Assembly (NCBI RefSeq): GCF_042242105.1
Contig: NC_092013.1
Location: 7,564,618-7,628,617 of the forward strand
Reading direction: 5' to 3'
Source of the DNA: Pempheris klunzingeri
Lineage: Eukaryota > Chordata > Actinopteri > Acropomatiformes > Pempheridae
DNA: 64,000 bases
Shown here: in pieces, positions 44,901-57,121 of the stretch
Layout: each line of letters starts with the position of its first letter
How positions within the stretch are numbered: the stretch's first letter is position 1
The notes under the pieces: model-generated
What the model was told of the DNA's origin: nothing
Database searches by the model: none
Seen by the model: only the letters and a program-made list of their open reading frames with translations
Position numbers and translations under genes: made by a program

Positions 44901-47900
44901 TTCAGGATTGTTAGAAATACAAGATACAACCCTTTGGGGTGTAAAAGCTCATCAGCATTCAACAAATCTGCAAAGTTGGTCTTCCATTCCTCGTCAGCGA
45001 GGAGAGCGAATGTGAGGATATGTTAAGATGACGGTCGTGTCCATGAAGGTGTGCTTTAAAAGAGATTTCGGTACCAAGGTCACTGGGAAAAAAAAAAAAC
45101 GCCACTCAAAATACAAATAGTGTGATGTGTGTTCTTTGATCGGCAGGTATCGGTGCGTGTGTGTGTGTGTCTGTTTGCATGTATGAGCGTGCGCGCGTGT
45201 GTGTGTGTTTGTGTGTGTGTGGGTGATTGCGTGTGTGCCTACGCATGTGCAACGGGCTTGTTTGATGTGGTGGTTCTGGTACATTTCAAAGGCGAGGCTC
45301 TGATGAGAATTCTTCAGAACAGCAGAGGGAGGGGAGGGGGTTATAGCCAGGAGGGGTGGGGTTTAAACGCTGATTGGCATTCATAGCAGAGAGGCTGGAG
45401 TGCTGCTAAAAAAGAAATTAGGCTTTAACTAAGCTGCACCATTCAGCTGTTTAACTAAGCTGCTGCACCGTTCAGCTGTTTGAAATTTTGTCTTCTCAGG
45501 CCTTCTATTAATAAATGCATAATTGATTAGGGGGAGCATACCGTTCGTGCCTGAACACACTTCCAACTGACACAAACACACACATTCTCAGACACCTACC
45601 TCCTCACATGAGCACACACACATAGACCCCACTCCTGTCCTGCTACAGTGCTTCTCTCTTAATGTCTCGGCGTTACCTTGTTCCATCTCTCGTCCTTGCA
45701 TATTCCTTACTTTCTAAATCTTCTCTTTCTCCCCCTAAGTTTCTTTTTTCATCATTAACTTTCTCTCTCTGGCTCATTGTCCCTCTGCGTCTCTCTGTCT
45801 CCCACTCTGACCCTCCTACCCCACCTATCTCTCTTTTTCTCTTGCTCTGTCATCTGCCCTTAGGTAGAGTATAATTCCTATCTTCCCAGGGGAGTCATGA
45901 ATGGACGCCCTCTACTCAAATGCTTATCAATAACCTTTGAGTGCTTGCTCTCTTTGACTTCTGAGCGGCACACCCGTTGGGCACACATTCACAAACAGTC
46001 ACACAGACACACACATGCATGCACTCACCAGGGGCTCTATCTTTGTGTGGATGCTATGCGCTGGTGAAATGGTATTTTCCTGAGGCGCAGTGGGATTTTT
46101 TTTTCCTCACCTGCGACTATTTGGTATTTTGGTGATTTTCCACGCACCCCAGCGGGAGGAGAGCCGCTGCAGGGGCAGTTTCACCGGTGATCCGGCAACA
46201 CCATACAGTTTTAGTGGCGGTACACTCTTAGACCTCTCTCCATAATGACACAGACCCATATTTATCCTGCTTTCCTTGCTTGTTTTGTTGTACATTCTCC
46301 CACCAGCAGTCACATCTTATTTCACTGAAAAAAAAATTTCAATTAAAGTTTAAAGCTGGCTTTATTTTTGTCATTGTCAACTAATCCCATGAAAAGACCA
46401 AAACCAACAGTGTGTTAGTGTGTCTCTCAATACTTTAATACTTCCCTGTGCTTTCTGTGGTTTAAAGATTTACATCTTCAAACAAAGGCCACAAGTATAC
46501 ATCACATTTAAAAAAAGTATTAAATATTTTCCTAAAACAGCTGGGCACTGTGGTTTTTAGCAAACAGGAGTAAATACTGCATTTATTGGGGGCTAATTTC
46601 AGCCGCAGTAGGACGATCAATTAATTGTCTATTTGTTTTGATAAGAGATTTGTTGATAATAAGAAAAAACAGAATTTCACTAGATTTTATCCGTTAAGAC
46701 AATAATGTCAAGGCATGTTAAGGTTAATAAAGATAATTCTTACCATGTTGTTTTTACACGTTATAATAACACATCATTGTACACAGAAAACATGGACTTT
46801 ACATATCAAGAAGCATGATTTTAAACTGTGAACTAAACATCACCTGCCTGTAGCAACATTTGGGCTCCTGTATATTTGCACATGTGGCTCTCCAGCCCCC
46901 ATACAGGAACATTAGTTTCCTCTCAGGAGGAGCTGGTGTGGAGTCTCTACTCCATTACCAAACTGTCTGTGGAACACTGTGGGGAGGGCATTGCTTTTAA
47001 AGGGGATAAGAGACGCCCATGTGATTGGCCATGACTCTTACCACCCCCACATGTGCTGATAATGAATGATAATGGATTCTTCTTAATCCAAATCTGTTTC
47101 CGGGCGGCCCCCCAGGTGTGCTGTGCACCTCCACCTGCTGTCCAAAAATAAGTGCGCTGCCACTCCCTCTGCGCACTGCACACTTAATATTGTTTATACT
47201 CTGTAGCTAAATTTACACAACTGTCAGCCTTGTCTACATAACTGTGAATCACCCATAAGTGAATACGATGAGACACACTTACATGAAGGTGACATGGAAA
47301 AAATAGTTACTGTGCAATTTGCTGGCTTCCTCGTGTTTCATTAATTAGAAATAACAGACTTAATGGGCCATACAACATATCAGCGTGACATCTTAATCAC
47401 AAATCTTAGTTCTAGTACTGGATTGACCAAAATAAGAGCTACAATGATTAGATGTCAACCTGATCGACAACTATTTTAATAATCAGTTTAGAAAGGGAAA
47501 GAAAAGAAAAGTCAAAATTCTCTGACTTCAGCTCCTCAAATGTGAATATTTTCTGGTTTCTTTACTCCTCTATGACAGTACACTGAATATCTTTTAGTTG
47601 TGGACAAAGCAAGACATTTCAGGATGTCATTTCATCAAACAACTAATTAATTAATTGAGAAAATAATCAACAGATTAATCTGCAATGAAAATAATCGTTA
47701 GTTGCAGCCCTTAACAAAATGAATTGAAACGTATGTCCTTCATAGACCTGAACAAATCTTTGTGCAAATTCCCTTGCTTATGTCATGTCAAACCATTAAA
47801 ATGCTGCAAAATCAAAGTTTTTTTTTAATGTTTTTATTCAGCCAGATCACAGAGATGCTGCATTTTGGTATTCTCCTCTCACAATGTCTCTGTGTCTGAT

Positions 47901-48093
47901 GAGAAATTTCTCTCCTCTTCCTGCTCATCCCTCATTTATCTTCCTTTATCTTCACCCTCTCTCCTCCCCCACCTCCCCTTCCGCTCCAGATGAGCCCGGC
48001 CAGTTGAAGATCTACCTTCCTAAGAAGCTGCTAGAGTGTCTACCCAAATGTTCCTCTCTGCCCAAGGAGCGCCATCGCTGGAACACCAACGAG
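40590..48093 (+). CDS. camta1: Calmodulin-binding transcription activator 1, 5' part (continues beyond window)
   Basis: Coding exons 40590-40614, 42748-42843 and 47990-48093 join through GT/AG introns into one frame: MAAENKPEG, then a 31-residue segment (LKKIRNPERMVRIAVGYTGH...), then EPGQLKIYLPKKLLECLPKC and WNTNE. The last block is the start of the CG-1 DNA-binding domain of CAMTA proteins, almost identical to human CAMTA1. The family are nuclear transcription factors with CG-1, TIG, ankyrin and IQ regions; only the beginning is here. ATG 40590 has G at -3 and +4. The first ATG (40567) is in another frame. Exon 3 ends in phase 0 at GAG/GTAAGG, and the next CG-1 exon is not found before 64000, in line with the giant introns of this gene. 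Confidence 0.9.
41008..41262 (+). repeat. GT/GCGT microsatellite cluster in camta1 intron 1
   Basis: Two imperfect GT runs (about 41008-41062 and 41180-41262) with frequent GC interruptions. Further CA runs lie at 41444-41471 and 41935-41965. Confidence 0.85.
41352..41394. repeat. 17-bp perfect inverted repeat in camta1 intron 1
   Basis: Arms 41352-41368 (TTTTAGGTCATATCATG) and 41378-41394 are exact reverse complements around a 9-base loop. Confidence 0.95.
42748..42843 (+). CDS. camta1: camta1 exon 2, frame-preserving cassette candidate
   Basis: The exon lies between a strong pyrimidine-rich acceptor (CTTCTTCTTGTAG) and donor GTAAGA. Its length, 96 bases, is a multiple of three, and it enters and leaves in phase 1. 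Inclusion gives ...KPEGLKK...DANNEPGQ; skipping gives KPEDEPGQ. Only the third frame is open. The encoded segment is basic then polar, and I do not recognise a domain in it. Confidence 0.8.
43139..43163 (+). repeat. CA microsatellite
   Basis: About twelve CA units in camta1 intron 2. A similar CACACA run lies at about 43619-43652. Confidence 0.9.
43799..43833 (+). repeat. AATAG pentanucleotide repeat
   Basis: Tandem AATAG/AACAG units in camta1 intron 2. Confidence 0.85.
45425..45481 (+). repeat. short tandem duplication
   Basis: A unit of about 27-30 bases, TTAACTAAGCTG(CTG)CACC then TTCAGCTG, occurs twice in direct tandem with one 3-base length difference. Confidence 0.8.
47435..47710 (+). 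repeat. dispersed repeat ending GTTAGTTGCAGCCC
   Basis: Carries GTCAAAATTCTCTGACTTCA, then TTTACTCCTCTATGACAGTA, then ATAATCGTTAGTTGCAGCCC. Diverged copies are at 19236-19412 and, reversed, at 36219-36452; a possible fragment lies near 46610-46665. The pattern is familiar from teleost MITE-type repeats. No coding content. Confidence 0.7.
47990..48093 (+). CDS. camta1: camta1 exon 3, start of the CG-1 domain
   Basis: The acceptor CCGCTCCAG follows a long pyrimidine tract. The exon completes one split codon and encodes EPGQLKIYLPKKLLECLPKC and the WNTNE end, then donor GTAAGG in phase 0. LPKKLLECLPKCSSLPKERH is the signature opening of CAMTA CG-1 domains. Confidence 0.95.
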
Positions 48094-49429
48094 GTAAGGA
48101 TGAGGCACACGCAAGAGAGAAATATCCGTGACAGTGAGACGAACTCAGTGTGCTGGTGACTCATCTCCACCTAATGTCACATTGAGAGATGAAGAGGAGG
48201 TAAACAAACACAATGGCAGCTTTTCATTATGGGACCCTAAAACTGTGACACCAAGAGATAAAAAAAACAGCAACCTGAGCTCACAGCCAAAAATCCCACT
48301 AACTGTACATTCCAGTAGGGGTGTTGCTGTCATCTCGCTTTGTAATCCAAACAACTCTGGGTTAAGGCGGGGGAATCAGGGGCTCCTGGGTCTAAAACTA
48401 TAGAGGGCTTAGAGGCTAGGAAACAAGAAATGAGGCTACAGATTGAATGTTTCTGCTGCTGATTGTTACAGGGTTCAAAAACCGTATGGTCAGTAGGATA
48501 AAGATTGCTGTCTGGACCTAACATTGTTGCTATGCAACCATAGAAAGCTCTTAAATGTGTGGCACAATTCTGCTCATAGTTGTATTTTCCTGCTTTGTAT
48601 AAAATGTGAAAATTGTGCTCTAGTTACATTGTATAATATTGTCCTCTGTGACAAAAAAATAGAAAAGCTGTTTGTGGGGATAAACAAGAAAAGCAGTTGC
48701 CAGAGGATTTAATCATAAAAGTGAATTAAGGTGAACTAACTTAAGGGCTTTTTGCACTTCACTTTACTTCATTCTAACCATAAGTTAGAACCTCTAATAT
48801 GCTTTGAATGTTAAAGGTTTCACACAAACTCACGGCTACCACTCATTAATACAGGGCCAAGTTTGTCCTGCTCTGGGCCAAAATTAGCATCGTATTTGCA
48901 GCATGAACAATAGATAACTTAAATTGTGCTGCTGGCGAAGTGGTACAGTGTAAAATGTGGCCAAATTAGGCCGGTTGACAACTCCTTACTCAGGGCCGAA
49001 GATGACCCTGAGCTAAACATCTTGGGTGTGAAAAGCTTTTCAGAGTAGCATGTTGTTCCAGACTTAAGTTGTTAGCTTAGGGAAGTGTTTGATGGGTGGA
49101 AATGGATGCAGGCATTTATCGTCAATAGCCCCTTGTTTATGCATTGCACAGCTCTCTACTGGTGGTTTGCTCCATCCGTTGCGATGTGGTTGGCCTCTGC
49201 TGAGACATTTTCTCCATGTGCAGGCTGTGCACTCCATTATGGATGTGTGTTTGTGTGTTTGTGTTATTGATTACCAAGTCCAACATTATTATGCAATGCA
49301 AAGCTGATTTGGCCTGTGGTTTTTCTCTCAGGAAAGTCATTACATTTTTCATGCAATCCATCTCAATGAAGGTCATACTGGGAGTTAAGCACGGCGCCTA
49401 CTGAACAGTGTGCTCACATGAATAGGCTG

Positions 49430-49504
49430 TGTGTGCGTGCGTGTGTGTGCGTGTGCGTGTGCGTGCGTGTGTGCGCGTGTGTGCGTGTGTGTGCGCGTGT
49501 GTGT
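49430..49504 (+). repeat. GT/GCGT microsatellite
   Basis: GT dinucleotides regularly interrupted by GC, all alternating purine-pyrimidine. Confidence 0.85.
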
Positions 49505-50841
49505 TTACGGTTAAGAACAACGTGACCGCTGCTGGTTAAGGACTTCCACACATCAGCCTAACCAAGAGCAATGGTGCACAAGGCACCTGGACGGGACCAA
49601 AGCACCTTGTTGCGGCCCCTCTCCTGCCCTTCATCCCTCTTTCTCTCCATCAGTCTCCCCTCCAACTTACCATCTAGTCCTCTCTATCTTTATCTCTCAC
49701 CACCCCATCGCTCTCTCTCTCTCTCTCTCTCTGATGAGGAGGTACAGACTCAGTTCAGGGGGAGGTTGGGTGTCCCTCAGCGGATTCCTTCAAAGCTCCT
49801 CTTCCACCCAGGCATAAAGTTTCCTGCATACTTAAACACTCCATTGTGTCTGCTGCTCCTCTTGCTCGGTACTTTCATAGAGGTAGTCGTGTGTATGCTT
49901 GCTGTGTATCTCGTGCATGTATGTATTTCAGCCTGTGTATGTGTTTCTGCCTGCGTGTGTGAGTCTGCCTGCGTGTGTGAGTCTGCCTGTTAGGGCTATG
50001 CACCGCTCCAGATTATTGCAGTCGATTATTTTGTAGCGGCTGCAACAAAAGAATTGATTTTTTTTTGTTTTAGTTTTGTTGATTTTTATCTGTCTGAATT
50101 GCAGACATCGCAAGAAGTGTAGTAGTTTTCATCAGCAGCATATTAAAAATTGAAATCATCATTGGTCATCAGATTTTCTACACTTGTAGGGTTTGTACAT
50201 CCACCATAGATTGTAGTGTAACACACTTTTATACATTTCCAGGCCAATCAGCTGTCAGCTGTGAGGGCAACTGTCAGATATACGGTTTTCAATTTATTAG
50301 ACGCATCCTGTCAGTGTGTGTGTTTTTGTGTGTGTGTGTGTGTGTTAAAATATCATACTGTTCTGGTCTAGATGTTGCTCATGAACTGTGGTGATGTGTT
50401 ATCGACAAACAGTGCTGAAAACACCCAGTAATTATTCGGTGTGTAGACACTCATGTGTCTGTGTTTGGCTGTGCGTGCACATGTACGATTTCCTTGGTTT
50501 CCATAGAATTCCTGATTTCCATATGCTTAAGCATTAGGAAGTCAAGAATTGGTTTGGTGTTTCCTCATCCTCACTGTTTGGGTGTTGGGTTTCTGCATGC
50601 TCTTTATACATGTCTGCATGTAGAATTAGGATTATCTGTAGTGTGTGTGTATATGTGTGCATGCGGGTGAGTGTGAATAAGAAGGGAGTGAGTGTGATAG
50701 ATAAAGAGATTAGCATTCTGTGTTTGGATGAGGAAGCCTCTGATTAAGTCAGACTCAATCTTTACAAGTCTCCATCTGATATGTCCTTATTTTCACCTCT
50801 TTCTCTGTCTGTGCAAGTGTGTTTGGTTATCTATGTGGTGT

Positions 50842-50899
50842 TTGTGTGCGTGTGCGTGTGTGTGCGTGTGCGTGTGCGTGTGCGTGTGTGTGCGTGCGC
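50842..50899 (+). repeat. GT/GCGT microsatellite
   Basis: Interrupted GTGTGCGTGTGCGT array in camta1 intron 3. Confidence 0.85.
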
Positions 50900-52068
50900 A
50901 TGTTGTTTCCTTGCACGTGTATGTGATTACATATGATCCTTTGATCTCTGTTTTGTCATGCATAGCTCCCCCCCGACACCTTGGCTTCCCACAAGCACTG
51001 AGCTGTGACCCCATACATTTTCACCCCGTCCACTCCTCCTCCTCCTCCTCCTCCTCCTCTCTGTCCTTTCCTCTCTTCCTTCCCTCTCTTCCTCCCTCTC
51101 TCTCTCTCTTTTGTGTATCTACTGATGTGTGAAATTATTCTGGGATGGAGGGATGGATTCCTCCCTGAAGGGCTGAGCGGAGGCGTGAGCCTTTTGTTCA
51201 ATAATAGATTGGGGGTGTATGTGTATCTGTCTATGGTAATTGACTATAGACTAGTTTTAGATAACAAACCACACTCAGGTGGACATACTGATGGTAGAGG
51301 CTGTTTTATCCCCCCATCTGGAATGACTTGTTGTTTGGTTTGAGGAAATTCTATGGAGCACTGAAACAAACGGGCTATCAAACTTTTTCAAATGTAGACA
51401 AAGAAAACTTTTGAGTTCTCTGGATTCCAGCTCATGAAAAGATTTGATTACTCTTGTGGGGACCCTTGACATCCTGACTCATATTTCAAGAAGCCAGACT
51501 GAGTAAAAATTCCATTCTGAAGCTTAAATTAAAACTCTGAAACGTGCACGCACACACTTTGCGAATGTGCACGTCATTGCATGATCTAATATGCATTTTA
51601 AAGGCTCCTACTTCAGAGCAGCCCCCCCACTATGTTTCAAATGATGCAACTGTCACACGGGTTGGTGCAGACTTCAGTACATCACACAGATGACAGCCGT
51701 CTGTGCCACAATGCTTCTGCATGTTAGTCTGCTCCACATGTCGCTCAACTGCACGGGCACAAAAAGCTAGTATGAGGAGATGGCATCATTTTGGTATTAA
51801 TGATATGAAGTAATATGATATGAAACATGCAGTGTTTTATTGCAGAACTCCGTTCTTGCCACGCAGTGATACATCAGTAGCTGCGTGGTGTTAAGGCAGC
51901 TAGTTGACAGTTCACACACGCTCATGTCTGGCTGTGCCACTGCATGACACTAACATGATTTCTTGAATGAGAAGCAGATCAAAAAGCATATACATTTTAG
52001 ACCACTGCCCCATCTGCCTCCTCTGTGTGTGCGTGTGTGCATCGAGAGTAGGTGTTGCCATGGTAACA

Positions 52069-52071
<3 letters not shown>

Positions 52072-52107
<36 letters not shown>

Positions 52108-52110
52108 CGC
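52072..52110 (+). repeat. GT to GC dinucleotide array
   Basis: Pure GT run passing directly into a short GCGCGCGCGC run, alternating throughout. Confidence 0.9.
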
Positions 52111-53778
52111 ATGTGTGTCTGCATATTCCTGCTAATGGTATGATTGATGCATGTGTGACACAAACGCCATTCGTGATTGTTCAGAACATCAAAGGTGATA
52201 AGAGAGAAGTGACATAGTCAGTATGCCCGCTTGCCATGCCAGCCATGTACGACAGCGCAAGGAAAAACAAAACATAACAAACAAAAAAAACAATTGGTGA
52301 AGGACAAAAGCTCCAGGTCTCAGGTAAAAATGTCACTCACGCTCACCTGTTCGTGCTGTTGCGTCTCAGCCTGCGTGAGCCCCAGTTTCTAGCCCAAACA
52401 AAGCTCTGTTAACATGTGTCTGTCTGTGAGCGGGTCTGAGTGTGTGCGCATGTTTAATTTATTATTCATGTCGTTATTGTTGTTTGTGAGCCATTAAATA
52501 GATACATTGAATTAAATATGCATGCATTGTATTCCTACGCTTCTTTGTAGAGATACATCCCATTCCTTTCCCTCGTAGGTAAAACGTGAGGCAGAAGTAG
52601 TGGTGTCAGGAAAAGAAGTTACACACCAGGGATGACGTTAAACTTCAGCTCCCAGACTGCGTGAAAAAATACTATTGTTCCATTATGGAAAGCCAGAGTG
52701 ATACAGTTAGCAGGCAGCCAGTTGCGGGTCTCTGTGTCTATTAATACTGTGGTGAAGGGTGCCCTTGATTTATGAATTTGATGTGTGAATTGCTAATGTC
52801 CAGCTCACACTGGCACGGGGCCAGGGGAGGCTGACACTCACCATTTTGTCTGCAGTGTCGAACAAAGACAAGTAACACGTCTTTGGAAACTTACCGAAAG
52901 TTTAATTTTGAAAAAGAAATGGGTGTGCCATTTGTGCATTTGTTAGATAACATGTTCGTGAGAGACTTAGTGTATCCGTGTCAGTGTGTGTGTGTGTTTG
53001 TGTGTGTGTGTGTTTCCCAGAGCCTGCCTATGGCTGTAACCTCTCCAGTTGACATTGAGCTCTGTGCTGTTGCCGTTTACCAGAGTAAAGCATGGTTTAA
53101 TGAGGGGGCAAAGAAGCTAACACACACACACACACTCATACGTGCACACACATGCTTGCACACATGTATATACACACACATGCACACACATAATACCAGA
53201 GGGGTGTTTCACAGCTCCTTATATTTGATTCCTATTCTTTTATCTTTAATCATTTCTCTGTCTTTTGGGTTGAGATATATTTTATGTTTGGAGAGCGCCA
53301 AGTTATAATCACTAATTAGTCCTCCAGGCTCTCTCTCCCTCCCTCTCGCTTTTCCTCCTCCTCTTTGTCTATCTCTCCATCTCTCTCTGAGCCAAGCCTA
53401 GCCCAATTAACACCCAACGTCATTTTGTGACTGTTGTGACTTCCATTTCCGCTCGATTTCCAAACATCCATACCATCCTGCTGACCAAACAGGCAAAGTG
53501 GACTGAATGTGCAGCGATGCAAAGAATTAATTAGATTCATTCTATTCATAAATGTAATTTCCTTGTTGATACATGTAATTATCCAGCAGGCTTTTCATTT
53601 GCAAATGGGGCTGTACATGGTAAATTGGACATTTAGGCAGATGCGTCATAGATCCGTATTTCAGTGTGTTTCAGTCATGCTGATATTTCACAACACACAA
53701 CTTTACAAAGGGCTGGGATTAACCAGGTTTTCCAAGTCTAGTCAGGGAAAGCCAGGTGTCTGAGGTAGGAGTTAGTGC

Positions 53779-53825
53779 TCTCTCTCCTCTCCTCTCTCCT
53801 CTCCTCTCCTCTCCTCTCCTCTCTA
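53779..53825 (+). repeat. CTCTC/CTCCT pentanucleotide repeat
   Basis: Tandem CTCTC units forming a pure pyrimidine tract in camta1 intron 3. Confidence 0.85.
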
Positions 53826-56746
53826 TTCTCCTCCTACCCAACTGGAAGCCCCACATTTTCCTGCTGTTCTATTTTCTCCATGTTGCAGACCCACTATTTA
53901 TCTTGCCCACTATAATTTGACACAAAATATTGTTAACTGGAGACACAGAAATATATTAAACAGTGGGAATGTGTGACTGTGAGTGTGGGGGTGTTGTGTG
54001 TGTGTGTGTGCCTGCGCTCCTTTATGCGTCCCTGCATGTGTGTGTGTGTGTGTGTTAGAGTGTGTCTTTGTGTCTTAACTTCCTGTTAGATTCCAAGTCC
54101 GACCAAAAAGAACTGAATGACCAGCAGTGTCTGCTGTAATAAGAAGCCAGACTGTGCAGTGGAGACAATACTTTTTGTATCCTTAAATGTCCCCACATAG
54201 AACCTCTGTAATATCTGAGTCCTGTGTAAATTAGATTTAATTCACTGGAGACAGATAAAGCATTAAAATGTGAATGTGTGTGCTTGTGCATGGACGCACA
54301 TGCTCCTATTTTGAGTGCTTGTACTGTATGTGTAGAGCTTTGTCTAGATAACTTTATAACTTTATTTAACTTTGATAACTTTTTGGTCCTCAGACTTTAC
54401 AAGGGCTTTAGGAGTTAAATATATTTTACAGCAGCAGAAGGCAATTTTGCATGTTTACATCCCCCAAATAACATTGAGATGTCAACAAAACATCACACTG
54501 TAAATTTAGCACTATGGCTGCTGGAACCCTATTGATTCTCATGTTGTTTTTCTTTAACGTCCTTGTTTTCTGACTTAATCATATCTGGAGCTTAGAGACT
54601 TGTAAAAGGAATATACCTGGTTCAGAATTTCTGAAATCAATACATATTTCACACTCTCTGCTCATGTTTTACGAAGGTAGGATTCAGTCAAACATCTTTA
54701 TTTCATACTGCACATACAGTTCCAGCTTGTTGTCTTGAGTTTGATGCAAATAGTGGGAAACAAGTCCAACAATACCTATAATAATGTGATATAGTACTAC
54801 TGATGATATAAAATTATCTTGAAGTCCTCACAATATTTATGTTAAAGCTTAACTGAAGTCTGAGCATGTATTTGTATTGTCTGCAGGTCAAAAACGCTAC
54901 CCATTTTTTTTTACTCTTTGTTTTTTTTTACCATTTTTTTTGTGCTCACTCGCTGATCCTCAGTCTGTCAGACCCAAAACGCAGTTATTTAGCAATATTT
55001 TGCTGTAAATTCATATGACCAGTATGCACTGAGCATGTCTGTAGATGGTTGTAGTAGTAGGCGGAAGCTGCTACAACAGCTCTTCCTTTATGTCACATAT
55101 TTTGTGGATATATTTTAAATCCCTCTGACTACTCAGCCAAGCCTGAAAATATATCAGCCAGACAACTGCACTATACCAAAAACCCTGCCATATTGATCAG
55201 TAACTTGCGAATTGTAGCCTAGCCATCAAGTTCCTGTACTCAAAATGAATTCAATGTGGATTTCACTGGCTTAATTTCTGCATTGATAGCATTTATCTAC
55301 TTTACATTTTCTGTACTTTTTTGCTGTTGCTGGCATAATGTTGATTCAGTCTCTACAGAATTTCTTCAGCCTGCTTATTTAGACAGATTATAGTTATATC
55401 TCTCTTATTTCGAATGCAACATAACATCCATATGCTTGAAGTTAGAGAAACTTATCATTTGCGCACATTTTTCAGATGTTCTCTAATGAGTACGCACTTG
55501 TGCTTTCTATGCAAAGTCGCCTCTGTAAATTTTACACACAGCATTATTAACTGCCTACCTCATGGCTAATCCTGACAGTTGAGACATGTAAACATTTGTA
55601 CAAGACACAAGAATGATGATGGCAGAGAATATGTGCAAAAGCAAGTGTTTAATAGTAAAGCCATCAAACAACAGACCTATTTGCAAAGGGGCTGCAAAGT
55701 GTGGTTTGTTTTTGCCCTATAAAGCTGCTGTGAAGTCAAGTTGTCATATTTGTTGATGCGATATCTCATGGATCTGAGTGAGTTGGCCTCACAGGCTTCA
55801 ACCCACTAATGTAGGCTGCAGCTCTATTTTTAATTAAAATTGGTAAGGTTATACGGTCATTTAATTGCAAAGTCAATGTTGTTTATTGCTGGGCAAAAAT
55901 ACAATAATAATGATAAAAATGTCAGCTGTTGCAGTTTTTAAACGCTTTTTTCTTTTCACTCATTATCACTTTACTGTCTGAATATTTGATTTGATGGTGT
56001 ACAATGATGTGTATATGGGGAACAGTCAACATGAATCTTAGAGGTAACTATCAACCACAGAAGTGGTTAATGTTTAATATTCACTGGTAACATTTCTCAA
56101 GGTAAATCTGTTAATGTCTGTCTTTCCCTGTGTTAATGAGAAGTCATATTATCATGGAGCTCTCCTGCCGTGTTTACTGCACACTGTGAACTGGCCTCGT
56201 GGAGTTTTGTTTCACAATTACAGACTTTAATCGTGAGGCAGCGTTGCTTACTTCACATGTTTTTATACATGGATGTAACTAGATGTTTCTCAAAAATAAA
56301 TGAGGCATGGATTTCTTGTTTATCGTCATCTGTCTTTCACGTGTTAAGAGGCATGCAAGCCATAAAATTGCTTCAAATTGCCTCAGTCCTTATACAGTGA
56401 TCTCGTCATGATGCAGACCAAATGTGCTGGCATGTATGAAAACCTGCCAAACACAAGTTTTAACTGATTTTGTGATGTTACAGTGATTCTCAATGGGATC
56501 TCCGGTGTCTCACAGATCTCAGTTCATCACAGGAGCCTATTGCCAAAAGGGTAAATTGGCCTTCCACAACATAATATCCACAAAAACAGAGTGAGACACA
56601 GTGAATCTCATGGTGCTGTGACTAGCATTTTCCTCCAACATTATCCTGGAAATGTACACATTCACAAAATTTACCCTGGGAGATGTATACATTTTCTAGT
56701 AAATATACCATTTTCCACATTTACCTTAAAAGACATAGGGTGAGAC

Positions 56747-56749
<3 letters not shown>

Positions 56750-56811
<62 letters not shown>
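56750..56811 (+). repeat. long uninterrupted GT microsatellite
   Basis: About 30 perfect TG units without interruption. Confidence 0.97.
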
Positions 56812-56812
<1 letters not shown>

Positions 56813-57032
56813 GCACTCTAGGAGACCACAGTATGTGCCCAGAGTTTCTCCTCTCAAACTGCAGTTCTACCCAGCATCACGTACTTCTCTGTCTCCCTGT
56901 CTCTACCCTCCTCTTCCTCCTGCTCCCTCCTTCCTCCTGCTGATGTATGGAATGTCTACTCTCATATGGAGTGTGTTTGTAAAAGTCACGGTAATCAAAT
57001 TTCACTGATTCCTGGGGGATTAAACAAGGTGG

Positions 57033-57034
<2 letters not shown>

Positions 57035-57121
<87 letters not shown>
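57035..57121 (+). repeat. long GT microsatellite
   Basis: About 43 units with a single GCGC interruption near 57066-57070. It lies only 224 bases from the array at 56750-56811. Confidence 0.95.
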
